NCBI GenBank assembly: GCA_026874595.1
Contig: CM049308.1
Span: 13,228,001 to 13,292,000, forward strand
Reading direction: 5' to 3'
DNA: 64,000 nucleotides
DNA from: Sipunculus nudus
Taxonomy: Eukaryota > Annelida > Sipuncula > Golfingiida > Sipunculidae
Of the stretch, positions 50,601-60,035 are shown in pieces. The translations under genes were made by a program, and so were the position numbers. Numbering within the stretch: the stretch's first letter is position 1; each line of letters begins with the position of its first letter. The notes beneath the pieces were generated by a model. The model made no database searches, was not told the DNA's origin, and saw nothing but the letters and a program-made list of their open reading frames with translations.

Positions 50601-51773
50601 GTGCATGATCACCAGTGTTTATGTGATGCTCCACTAGTTCAGTTCGGCCAAGGTCGCAATCATCGCTAGCAAATACATCCGAATATCGAACAAGAAGATC
50701 TTGTAGCTGTCCTACCTGATCAGCGTCCAAGCCGTTCTGAGTGACATCTGGAAGGCCCCCCGTAGTTTCACCTTGAGTCGGAGTCGGCCCCGTGTGTACG
50801 GCTGCACACTCGGCGATTTCCAGTTTACCCATACAGGTGCCAGCGTGTAATCTGACAGCGGTCGTACTTGGGTTCAATACATGGGTAATCACAGAATTGT
50901 TTCTAGTCACTGTCAATGCACGAGCCGGGTAAACACGATATTTCTCCATAAAATGAACACTGGGTTCCACTACACCACATACACCATCCGGCGCGCCTTG
51001 GGCTTCTAAGCTGATGGTTATTCCAGAACGTGCTGGAATCTCTATCATTTCCAGCAAATTCACAGACCATTCACGTACAGGTGGTTTGTTTGACATACTG
51101 ACTTTTTCTCCTTGCCAGATAACACACTGATCGTAAAAGTCTATTAACATTCCAACAGAATCCAGTAAGTCAGTTCCTACAAGGCAGTCGTATGGGAAGT
51201 TTTTGGCTACCTGGGCGGTGTGTATGACTTTAGGGCCAGCGATTTCAAGTTCAATCGACACCTGTCCTATAATGTTTATTTGGTCCCCGGTAGCTGACAC
51301 GATGGGCCCACCCGTGGCGGGGAGTATTTCGGCGACACAAATTTCGGTAAGCAATGTGTGATTTACTATAGTTATTCCCGCACCAGTATCCACAAGGACA
51401 GTAACGGGCACGCCATTCACTTTTCCGGGGACTCTGACCCCATGCGACCTTACGGGCGGTGAACATACAGCAACATGCGCGGCAGGAAGACGGTTTGGGT
51501 TTATTACTGAATTTGACAGACTTACCGGGGTTGGCTCTTCGCTGGCATCTTGACAGTGCGATTGAAATTCAGCTGTTGATTGATCGTTCACACCGAAATG
51601 TATACAGGTAACGTCCTCTGCGGTTGTAAAACAGGCGTTTGGCTCTTCTCTAACGTGATCTGTCGTACTATTTTCGGTAAATCCGTAGCGATCGTCACGA
51701 ATACAAGCAACACGATTTGGAGGATTTCCGGTAGCGGCCCCTTCACCTCCAGTGGAAGAGGCGTAAATTAGTT
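47659..51773 (-). pseudogene. Gypsy pol with one premature TGA
   Basis: A protease, reverse transcriptase, RNase H and integrase polyprotein in the -1 frame relative to gag. The domains seen in order are protease VDTGAG; RT with the MPFGLCNSPSTFQRLM and YLDD motifs; RNase H with YTDA and ITDHSPLKWL; an integrase zinc finger and DDE core (VDVLGPLP, YRPQTDGLVERFN); and a C-terminal chromodomain-like segment (ILDKMW to LVQWQG and NSWEY). A single TGA at 50440-50442, just before the conserved DYRQLNS of RT, interrupts an otherwise open frame. The frame is open upstream into gag, as expected for a frameshift fusion. Confidence 0.9.
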
Positions 51774-52625
51774 TTTTGGAGTGTCACTGCGGCCATGTTT
51801 TTCTTCACATCGCGGCTCGATGTGCCCTACGCGTCTGCACCAGTTGCAGATGGGCTGTCCATCTGAAGTCCTTAGATTACGCCCATATGTGCGGCGCTCA
51901 GGTGCTTGCCTGAAGTTATCAGCAGCAGGCCGAGGTGCACGGTTATATCTCTCTGGTGGTTTTTGGTCGATTTTACAGGCCAGTTGGTCTAACTTTTCGG
52001 TTAGTGAGTTAAACAACGTGTGGATACTACCCGCAGCTGCAGCCTCGCCCTGTACACTGTTGCAAGGGATGGGTCCGCTTACCAGTTGTTCGTGACACTC
52101 TTCTCTTTTAGCCACGCGGAATGCTTGTTCGAAAGACATTGGGTCCGCTAACATCACGTACCTACGTAATTCCGGGCGCAGTCCTTGCAGGAAATGTTCG
52201 CGTGTAAGTTAATCTTGCACGTCCTTGTGCATTCCTGCGTGTGCACGACGAGCGAGGGACAGAATGGCTTGACTGAAATCGTCCACCGACTCACCTGGCA
52301 GCTGTTTCCTCTGAAACAATTCCGCATAGTGTAGTCTTTGCAGCTCCTCCGGCATAAACCTGTTGCGTAAGGCAGCGCATAGTTCACTGTAGTTCTGCTT
52401 GATAGTGTCCGTTAAGTCCTCATAGGCATCGGCTGTACGACCTCGAAGATATGCTGGCAGTACATCCAGTTTCCGGGGCTCATCCCAGGTGTTGGCTTTA
52501 GCTATCCGCTCGAATGACTTAAGCCAGGAGTCAATATCTTCTTGTGGTTCTCCATGGAACCGCGCTGGAGTGACGAGTCCACCAACCTGAGCCATTTGAC
52601 TTGACTCGCTTCGCGTCAGTGGCAT
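51768..52625 (-). pseudogene. Gypsy gag with one premature TAA
   Basis: Starts MPLTRSESSQ. The capsid-like region includes LPAYLRGRTADAYEDL and FMPEELQRLHYAEL, and a CCHC zinc knuckle CNWCRRVGHIEPRC lies near the C-terminus. One in-frame TAA at 52209-52211 splits the 285-codon frame after residue 138. The rest is open. With near-identical LTRs, the stop is either a recent mutation or an error in the sequence. Confidence 0.88.
51771..51777 (-). promoter_or_regulatory. Gag-pol -1 frameshift site
   Basis: In the sense strand the gag end reads CCA AAA AAC TAA, so the heptamer A AAA AAC (X XXY YYZ form) directly precedes the gag stop. The -1 frame is open from here through protease. This is a standard retroviral-type slippery site. 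Confidence 0.85.
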
Positions 52626-52816
52626 TGGTCCGTGAAGTGGCGAACTTCCTAAATCCCTCTTCTGAACACCAATTTGTCAGGGGTTGCCGACTCGCAGGTT
52701 CTCTCGTCAAACTCGAACTCAAGGCAGACGTTAAGACGATGTTTAATCAATATATATCAAAGTCGTACAGGTTTGCACCATGCACATACATTAAAAATAT
52801 ATTGAAACAGCAGGCT

Positions 52817-52836
52817 ACTGGAGACTGACTACCAGG
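52817..52836 (-). other. Gypsy primer-binding site candidate
   Basis: Just inside the 5' LTR, the sense strand has CC and then TGGTAGTCAGTCTCC. It begins TGG as expected for pairing to a tRNA CCA end. The tRNA cannot be named from the window. Confidence 0.5.
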
Positions 52837-53487
52837 TGCCCTCCCTCAATACTTATACTATCCAGAGGCCCGAGTGAGGACCTGAACGAAACAAGGGCTA
52901 CTAGGCTGGTGCTGGTATCGTTATCTGCCCACTACAGAGTAAATGTGTGTTTCCTGTCGGCTCTTAAAATGCATATTAAGCAAAGACTATTACAATTTCA
53001 ACAATAAATATTACCTTCCCAGATTACTCAAGAAACACTTAATCAGTGATACTAATTGTGACTTAATCACGAACTAGGGTTAAATAGTAACGAGGAATAA
53101 ACTTAGATTATACTTTGTGGATTTTAATTTATCAATTGGAAAATGATTAATGATTGGACATTTAAATAAGGTAAGGTATCAAGCCATATATGTACTTACA
53201 GAGAACAAAGAGGCCTACCTGATACTATATTATTCTAAGAAATATAAATTAGGACCTGCTTGCAAATAAAGAAATATACTTCGACAGAAAACACTCTATA
53301 TATATCCATATGGGATATTGAGCATTGCCGTCGGGAGCCATCAGTGTCAGCGCGCAGGCGCTGGGCTGGTGGCATCGCCTGGCCGCTTACGCAACAGGCC
53401 GGGGCGACAGGGACCAGAGCTAATTGATAAGGGCTGGACGTCAAGTGTACGCCGAGACCTGGGTGTATGAGTGCGTACTCTGTAACA
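52837..53487 (-). repeat. Gypsy 5' LTR
   Basis: Right LTR, 651 bp, matching the left LTR except at one seen base. It carries the promoter and polyadenylation signals of the element. Confidence 0.9.
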
Positions 53488-53987
53488 TTATTATTACAAA
53501 CTGATTAAATCAATATTACATTTTTGCTCCCTAGAATTCCTATAGGCCTCCTTAATTATATTGCCATGGGCTGCAGCATGCTCAGTCTATGTGAAAACCC
53601 GACACTTCCTCCATCAGACGACTGCTGATGATGATAACTTAGATCGCTCACAAGTTCGTTGTAAGAATTGCAAAACTGTGCGCATGCTAGTGGTTGGGGT
53701 GCCCATTCATTCGTCAGTGGGCGTGGGTGCTGCTGCTCCGCTCGATCGTCCGACTTCTCGTCTTGCCTTCATTGTGGGTGGTCTGGAGTTGCGCTGGATT
53801 GTGTGTTGGACACATTTCCGCTTCCCTACAAAAATTTAGCTTGGGCCATCGCACCGTTATCATTTCTAAAGTTTCACCTTAAAATGGACTAAAATAAATA
53901 AAAAAGCCTTGGAATATCCATATTTACGTTGTTGAGGGAACTGGCTAGTAGTGTCAAGAGTACAGCTCGGGCACCGTCTTCCCCTTC
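53488..53987. other. Stretch between the two LTR elements
   Basis: 500 bp of mixed sequence. Open frames are short and unrecognised. It shows no remainder of A4, which would be expected if gypsy had simply inserted into A4. Confidence 0.5.
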
Positions 53988-54512
53988 TGTAGCGTTTATG
54001 GGACAGGGCACTTATCTCATCCCAGATGGAGGGGGCCAGTCTATGTAAACGTTGGGAGAGCAGGTGGCAGATTACTATCGCGAATGGTGGCCTTGGGACA
54101 CCGGGTGGCCTCAGGCGACATGGTGGCCTTGGAACACCGGATGGCCACTGGCCACCAACCCGCCGTGCACCCTTTTCGATCTGTTTTCTTCCGGAAAAAT
54201 ATTGGCATATTTTTGGAAGGAAACAGATCGAAAACCGGTGTCCCAAGGGCACCATGTGACCTGAGGACGCCCGGTGTCCCAAGGCCACTTTTCACGATAG
54301 TAATCTGCCACCTGCTTTTAGTGTAAGTCAGGAGACGGAATTGGAACGCAGTGCAGCTAAGAGGCCAAGAGGCTAGACGGACGTTTAGTACTGGTGTTGC
54401 CGTGTGGGACACGCAGCAGGCCGCTGTGAAGTGGCGGTTAAGCTAAGTACTTAGTTGCTGTATTAAACTTATTGTTACAGTTGCTCTGTGTTAGTTTGAT
54501 CTGCTCTCCCCA
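53988..54512 (+). repeat. 5' LTR of the degenerate element
   Basis: About 265 bp of LTR sequence plus the 258-bp foldback at 54059-54316. The right boundary is approximate. Confidence 0.75.
54059..54316. mobile_element. 258-bp foldback (MITE-like) insertion
   Basis: A long palindrome whose ends are AGCAGGTGGCAGATTACTAT and its exact reverse complement. The inner arms pair imperfectly through repeated gggacaccgg and cgatctgttt boxes to near the centre. The 3' LTR of the same element lacks it, so it inserted after the retrotransposon did. No target duplication was clear. Confidence 0.8.
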
Positions 54513-54525
54513 AAGAACCCCCCAG

Positions 54526-54612
54526 AACCCCCCCCCCCCCCATTTCGTATGAGCCCGTATATCGCTCAATCAGAAAGCTTTCGAGGCATATGTACCTCTC
54601 TGGGAATTAAAG
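54526..54612 (+). repeat. Dispersed repeat, copy 1
   Basis: A C-run followed by atttcgtatgagccc, a tatatcgctca box, and gcatatgtacctc with ctgggaattaaa. A second copy is at 58091-58176. Confidence 0.7.
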
Positions 54613-55361
54613 TCGGAAAAAGATACATTGGCGCCTTAAAGTGGGGCTGGAGTAGGCTTTCTGTCTGAGTTTGGCTTGAAAACATGGCGAGAAGCAGAAT
54701 AACAGGTCAGCTTGACTGAGTGACGTCACAATAGGTCTATCTGAGCACTCGGTATTGTTGCGTTAATTTTTTAGACTAATTTTTAACGGAGAGTGCCACA
54801 ACTGCCACGCGAATGACAAAATAAAAATTTTCAGATAGTTTGGAGAGAATTTGATTCGTTTTTGTATTGATTTGCTTATCAGCCTGTACAGCTTGTTGAT
54901 AAGCTGAGACACAGCCTCAGTCTGGGGCTCATATGGAGTCTGTAAATCTGTATCTGTAAATTACATTTAATCTTATTTTCTGGTGATTTAATTAGTTTTA
55001 GTTTTATTTTTCAGCAATAATACTAGTTTTATTTTAAATTTTCAGCTATAAAGCTATATTATTGACACTGTGATTTTGTATAATAAAGTGTTAAATCATT
55101 GGTTACACTGTGCCTGACAATTACATTAATAGGGTGTCTGTAGGTAGTATAGAGGAGAGTTTCCCAGGACCCGATGTTCACACTATGTTGTACACGTTGA
55201 TTCATTTCGTTGTATTTTGCTTTATTTGGGCAGAGTTGTACATATGGATGCACTGATAATTGTATATTATTCTGGAAAATACACATAGATATATATTTGT
55301 GTAGGTTGACTATCTAATAGTTATAATATATGATAAGCTGGAAACCTTTAATGAACCCACT

Positions 55362-56608
55362 TTGAGGATGAACAGCCCTGGTAAACAGTGGTTAGGTGGG
55401 TTGACCCCTGGTGGGCATGGGGAGGACTACCCTACTATAGCACAGGATGAGTTATATGTTACAGTGGATCAGACAGGTTTTGGAATGTGGAGTCCCACAA
55501 ACCCATTTCTAGAGGATGTGATGCGAGCCAGACTGAGCATGAACACATTCCTGAGAGCAATACAGCCACATAGTCAGAGACAAATACCAACAAACGAACA
55601 AGAATCCTGTTCGTGCACTATCACCATTATCTATGATGCCATTATCACCAGGTTCTGTGTGTGAGAGACTCTCACCTAGGAAACAAAAGGAACCAGACAC
55701 AATTGATGGAAACCGGGTAGAAAGGGCAGATTTCAAGATCCATTTCGAAACCATAGCTGAGTGGAATAGCTGGACGGAAGCCGAGAAAGCCTTGCACCTG
55801 GCTACATGTCTGCGGGGTAAAGCACAGAGGATACTTAGTGGAGTATATGTCGGGGACACAGTATGATAACTCGGCCCTGAATGATGCATTGGCTAAAAGG
55901 TTTGGTTTGCTGTGCAATGAGAGTGCATTTCGGGTGATGTTCCGTCAGCAAAAGACAGGCACTAAAGAAACCTTAATTTATTACGTGAGGTTTCGCGTCT
56001 TGCGCAAAGGGGATTTTCAGGTTTTGGCAGTGATGCCATAGATATAATAGCCAGAGACCAGTTTGTTAGAGGGTTGAATGATATTTAAATGAAGAGACAT
56101 GTGGATCTCAGTTGTCCATCAAGTCTGGAGGAAGCTGTTAGCCTCCAAACTCGATACGAGTCGTTTGGGAAAGGTGAATGTGTCAGGCCAGAACATAAAT
56201 TCCGACCAAGGTCAGCTCCTGTAGATGTTTCGGGGTCGCGAACTGACGAACATATAACACAACTTCAAGAGCACGTTAAGAAGTTAGTGGCCAATGAGAC
56301 CAGGATGCAAGAAGTTAACCAGACTGTAAGTCGTCAGTTAGTCTCTGACTGGACAGGCGAGAAGTTTGCGTGGTCGATATGAGGCTCGGATTGAGCAGAT
56401 TGAGCAGGAACGGTACGGAAGAGGTAGGCATCTGCATAAAACTGCCCACCAGACTTCCTGTGGAATTCCCAATCTAACCTACGACCAAGTGGTGATAGAA
56501 ACACAGTTAGGTGGGAATAAATTCGACCTCAGCTTAGAGTCGTGTGATGATTACAGAGATATGGAGACTCCCATTAATCCTGTAGAAACAATAGAAGAGT
56601 TAGGGTGA
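55362..56608 (+). pseudogene. Decayed gypsy-type gag
   Basis: Gag-like pieces lie in successive shifted frames. The capsid segment includes AEWNSWTEAEKALHLATCLRG (about 55760-55820). After a shift come YDNSALNDALAKRFG (from about 55860), a DQFVRGLND segment (about 56055) and SLEEAVSL. At least three frameshifts and several stops make it non-functional. It belongs to the surrounding pol-less LTR element. Confidence 0.75.
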
Positions 56609-56895
56609 GGTAAGCGTTCCTGGAAGCCTTCGGAACGCATGAACTTGTAGGTCGAGGAGAGGAGCCTCCTGAGCTCACAGTTGTTTCGTCGTCTTTTATG
56701 TTGTAGACTTTGGATGGCAGACTGGCAACCCTTAGAGAGTGAGTTACTTGCTCCAGAGACTTGACATGTTAATATGTGTTAAATTGACTTGTTTTATGTG
56801 TAAACCAATAAACTCATGACTGCCATGTCACCTGTTTGTTTTGGGTAATTTATTGATTTCTTTCGGGGACGAACATTCTATAAGAAGGGGAGAGT

Positions 56896-57156
56896 TGTAG
56901 CGTGATTTGAACGGGATAACAGTCTAATCCGAGAGGGAGGGGGCAGTCTATGAAAACGTTGGCAGAACGTAGTCCAGTGTGAGACAGGCGAAAAATTTGG
57001 ATCGCAGGACAGCCAAGAGGCTAGACGGACGTTTAGTATCGGTGTTGCCTTGTGGGACACGCAGCAGGCCGCTGTGAAGTGAAAGTTAAGCTTTGTACTA
57101 AGTTGCTGTATTAAACTTATTTTTACAGTTGATCTATGTTATTTTGGTCTGCCACA
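56896..57156 (+). repeat. 3' LTR of the degenerate element
   Basis: 261 bp, from tgtagcgtga to tctgccaca. Diverged from the 5' LTR by substitutions and lacking the foldback. Confidence 0.75.
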
Positions 57157-58336
57157 GTCCCTTGAAGCGTTATTTGTGGCTGATATTTGGCCCAAAACGG
57201 GGTCAATTCAGGTGTAAACATAGAATCCACGAACATTGGGTACATACGGTTAATTGGTGTTTCAAGCCATAACTTTCGCTGTTCAGCTGGTATACACATT
57301 ATAAACCATATAAATATTGTTATTTGTGTTCTTTTATTTCCAACTGCCGCTCAAAGCTGCAATAATATTTTGACCGGGAATATATACGGCGGTTTTAAAA
57401 CTGTTTTCCGAGTAGACAGAACAACCATTGCTCACCCGCCCTGTTTGCAGACGATTTCCAAGTCCCGCACAGAATAAAGTCATTCGGTACAGGCCTCTGA
57501 TTGGTTCATTCATTCTTAGTAACTGGTGTGTCACGTTTCGATAGTAACGGTCGTTGTTTGTGTCCACGTGCATTTGTATGATCACTACATGGTAAGTTAT
57601 TATAAATGACAGTGACTGCAGTAAATTTACATTCTACAAGATATATTCCTATTTTATTTTACCAAAAGTAACAGTACACAAATATTAATTAAATCTTTGA
57701 TTCTGCGTTTATGTTGATTTAATTTCATTTTGTCTGAGATCGTCACGGTCGGATCAAGGCAAGGGGTTCACGTAGGTCAGCAATGGGTCTTCTACAAGAT
57801 TTCGTGCTGCCGTATCCCGGTGAAAACATATCAATTTCAATTTTATGAAAGCAGAATCAACAACGTGTAAGGGGTTTACTAAATGCTTCAAGTCAGTTTC
57901 GAAATTTTATCCTAGGAAACCGGGCAAAACTGCCGCATAACTGTTATACCAGCTGGCTGAAGTTGACCTGGTCCAAATATTGCTTTTTTTTCGGGAGGCA
58001 TTCATGGATCAGTATATATGGGCGGTTTAGGCCAGAATAACGCCCTACAAAAACGAATTAAGCGACTGTGTATCTGCTCTCGTCCAAGAACGCCCCCCCC
58101 CCCCTAATTTCGTATGAGCCCTTATATCGCTCAAATGGATGGCTTTCGGAGCATATGTACCTCCCTGGGAATTAAATAGACTAGAGAAGTCGGTAAAAAT
58201 GGTACACTTTCTTTACCTAGTTTAACTCCATCAGACAACTCAGACGGTTAAACTTACATTTTCCAGTTCTGTGGTTATGGGAGTATTATTCATAATAAAG
58301 GAATGTAGTTAAGGATTGCCTTTCTCTTTTTCCAAG
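57157..58336. other. Sequence upstream of the sulfotransferase exon
   Basis: AT-rich and without a supported gene. It contains the second dispersed-repeat copy (58091-58176) and ends in a pyrimidine tract and ag at 58317-58336, a good splice acceptor. Much of it is probably intron. Confidence 0.6.
58091..58176 (+). repeat. Dispersed repeat, copy 2
   Basis: Same order of boxes as 54526-54612: a C-run, atttcgtatgagccc, tatatcgctca, gcatatgtacctc and ctgggaattaaa. Confidence 0.7.
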
Positions 58337-59365
58337 GTTGTGGAAGGACCCACTGATGACCAGCTACGACGACACGCCATTCTGAACAAATTCTGCCTGA
58401 GCTTGGATAAACAACTTTGGATTGAAAATTATTCAGTGGCTTACTCAGGGCATTTGATCTATATACCCAAGCAGAACTTTACGGTTTGTCAAAATGCAAA
58501 AACTGGTTCCACGTTCTGGCGGGCCTATATTGCTCGCAAATATGGCGGTTTTAACTCTGAAATGGATAATATACCGCTGTTGAAAACAAACGACAACACC
58601 CTTTTAAAGGCAATAATCGTGCTACATCCCCTGTATCGCATTTTTTCAAGTTATAACACAAGAGTCATACTGATGAGAGGAAGATACCATCTTCTGTCAA
58701 AAACTGGAAGACAGATATACAAGTATTTTCATGGAGGGTTACCCACGAACAACAGCCTTTGCTTTCAAGATATCACATTTGAAGAGTTCGTTAGATTAGC
58801 AGTGGCAGAAGTGCGTTCGAAAGATAGAGTGGACCTACACCGTAGGCCATATTTCATTAGATGTCAGCCATGTTTGGTCAAGTATGACATCATTGGAAAA
58901 TTAGAAACCCTAAAAGCGGATACCTCTCTTATAATGTCAGCACTTCAATCCCGTGGTGCTAAAGTAACATTAGAACTTGAAGCGCTCAAGGAAATTGATA
59001 TCCATCACAAATGTCAGAATTTTAGAAATCCACACAAAAAAATCGACAGCAAATGCTCAAGTCCTGAAACACTTTTATCCGGGAACATTTTGGCACTCAA
59101 TAACCAAGGTTATTCTGGAGCGGAGGGGTTTACATTCGAAAACTTCATGAATACCCCACCAACTCAGTGGTTTGAGAAATGCACAAAACTTGTAGACAGC
59201 GTGCTTCGTGACCCCTTCAAGAAGAGCAGAGTATCCCATCAGGGAAGAGAAATTGCAAAAAATGCCCTGCAGAGCCTGCCTAACACGCTTGTACAGGAAT
59301 TTGAAGAAGCATTCAGGCCTGATTTTCGGATGTTTGGTTACAGCATTGATGAAATATACGAATAA
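58337..59365 (+). CDS. Carbohydrate sulfotransferase (Sulfotransfer_2, CHST8-14 type), terminal exon
   Basis: A Golgi type-II enzyme family that moves sulfate from PAPS to sugars such as GalNAc in chondroitin or HNK-1-type glycans. The 342-codon exon shows the 5'-phosphosulfate-binding segment (CQNAKTGSTFWRAYI, about residues 50-65), the 3'-phosphate-binding segment (LHPLYRIFSSYNTR), a CHST-like YDIIGKLETLKADTSLIM and the C-terminal PDFRMFGYSID. No ATG opens the frame. It is preceded by cctttctctttttccaag, so this is a 3' exon in phase 0, and the transmembrane N-terminus must lie in an upstream exon. The sugar acceptor cannot be assigned. The 3' phosphate segment has His where many members have Arg. 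The frame is intact. Confidence 0.85.
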   Translation, partial: VVEGPTDDQLRRHAILNKFCLSLDKQLWIENYSVAYSGHLIYIPKQNFTVCQNAKTGSTFWRAYIARKYGGFNSEMDNIPLLKTNDNTLLKAIIVLHPLYRIFSSYNTRVILMRGRYHLLSKTGRQIYKYFHGGLPTNNSLCFQDITFEEFVRLAVAEVRSKDRVDLHRRPYFIRCQPCLVKYDIIGKLETLKADTSLIMSALQSRGAKVTLELEALKEIDIHHKCQNFRNPHKKIDSKCSSPETLLSGNILALNNQGYSGAEGFTFENFMNTPPTQWFEKCTKLVDSVLRDPFKKSRVSHQGREIAKNALQSLPNTLVQEFEEAFRPDFRMFGYSIDEIYE

Positions 59366-59989
59366 ATTATCGCATACTGTCTGGGCCATACTTAAAGTAG
59401 TTTGCTGGATATTCCACCATTGGAACAACTTATGATCACTATAGTTGACTCCTATCTGTCTCATAACCCCCTCCCCCGCCCCAGGAAGCTTGTCACTCGG
59501 TGCCAAATCTGGTAGCCTCTTTTCAAGCGCGCTTACCTGACAACTGGCAGTATAGTATGTTTCTGCTTAAATTATAGCATTAGTCTTTTTAAATCTGGCT
59601 GTCTGGTAATTTGATACCAATCTATGTACACTGTTGAGAATAATAGTGTATATTTCTTAGCTAAAAAGGCTAAGTAAATATCTGTCGGAGTACTTGGAAA
59701 CAATCTAAGATATCTTGAAAGTGAGATGGATGAGTTTGGAACATGGTGTGACAGTGTGCACTGTTAATACAATAAGGAGTCACAACAAAATCTGTAAACA
59801 TAGAATTAATATCAGATTCAATTGATTGTAAAGATGGAATATGTACGTGAAACTAAACAACAGAGGAAGTGCACGTGCTCGATAATGCTCTGTCTATTGA
59901 TGATTTAAAATCTTTTGTGAATGGTCCTATATTCGTGACGTGTTATTCAGTTCCATTGTTTGCCTTCTCGTGTAAAAAGTTCAATCAAG

Positions 59990-60035
<46 letters not shown>

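Larger units (their letters stand above)
46426..53487 (-). mobile_element. Ty3/gypsy LTR retrotransposon, 7.06 kb
   Basis: A minus-strand element with 651-bp LTRs at 46426-47076 (3') and 52837-53487 (5'). The LTRs have TG...CA ends in the element sense and only one base difference seen (cacctaat against cacttaat), so the insertion is young. Gag and Pol are in different frames with a slippery site between them. Flanking bases (gaagg left, ttatt right) do not form a target duplication. The body has one in-frame stop in gag and one in pol. Confidence 0.92.
53988..57156 (+). mobile_element. Degenerate LTR retrotransposon lacking pol
   Basis: A plus-strand element with diverged LTRs: 5' 53988 to about 54512 (enlarged by a foldback insertion) and 3' 56896-57156. 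Both begin tgtagcg and share agaggctagacggacgttta and the segment around acacgcagcaggccgctgtg. A purine tract, agaaggggagag, precedes the 3' LTR. Only a frameshifted gag relic lies between them, and no RT or integrase was found. It is old, judging by LTR divergence. Confidence 0.8.
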
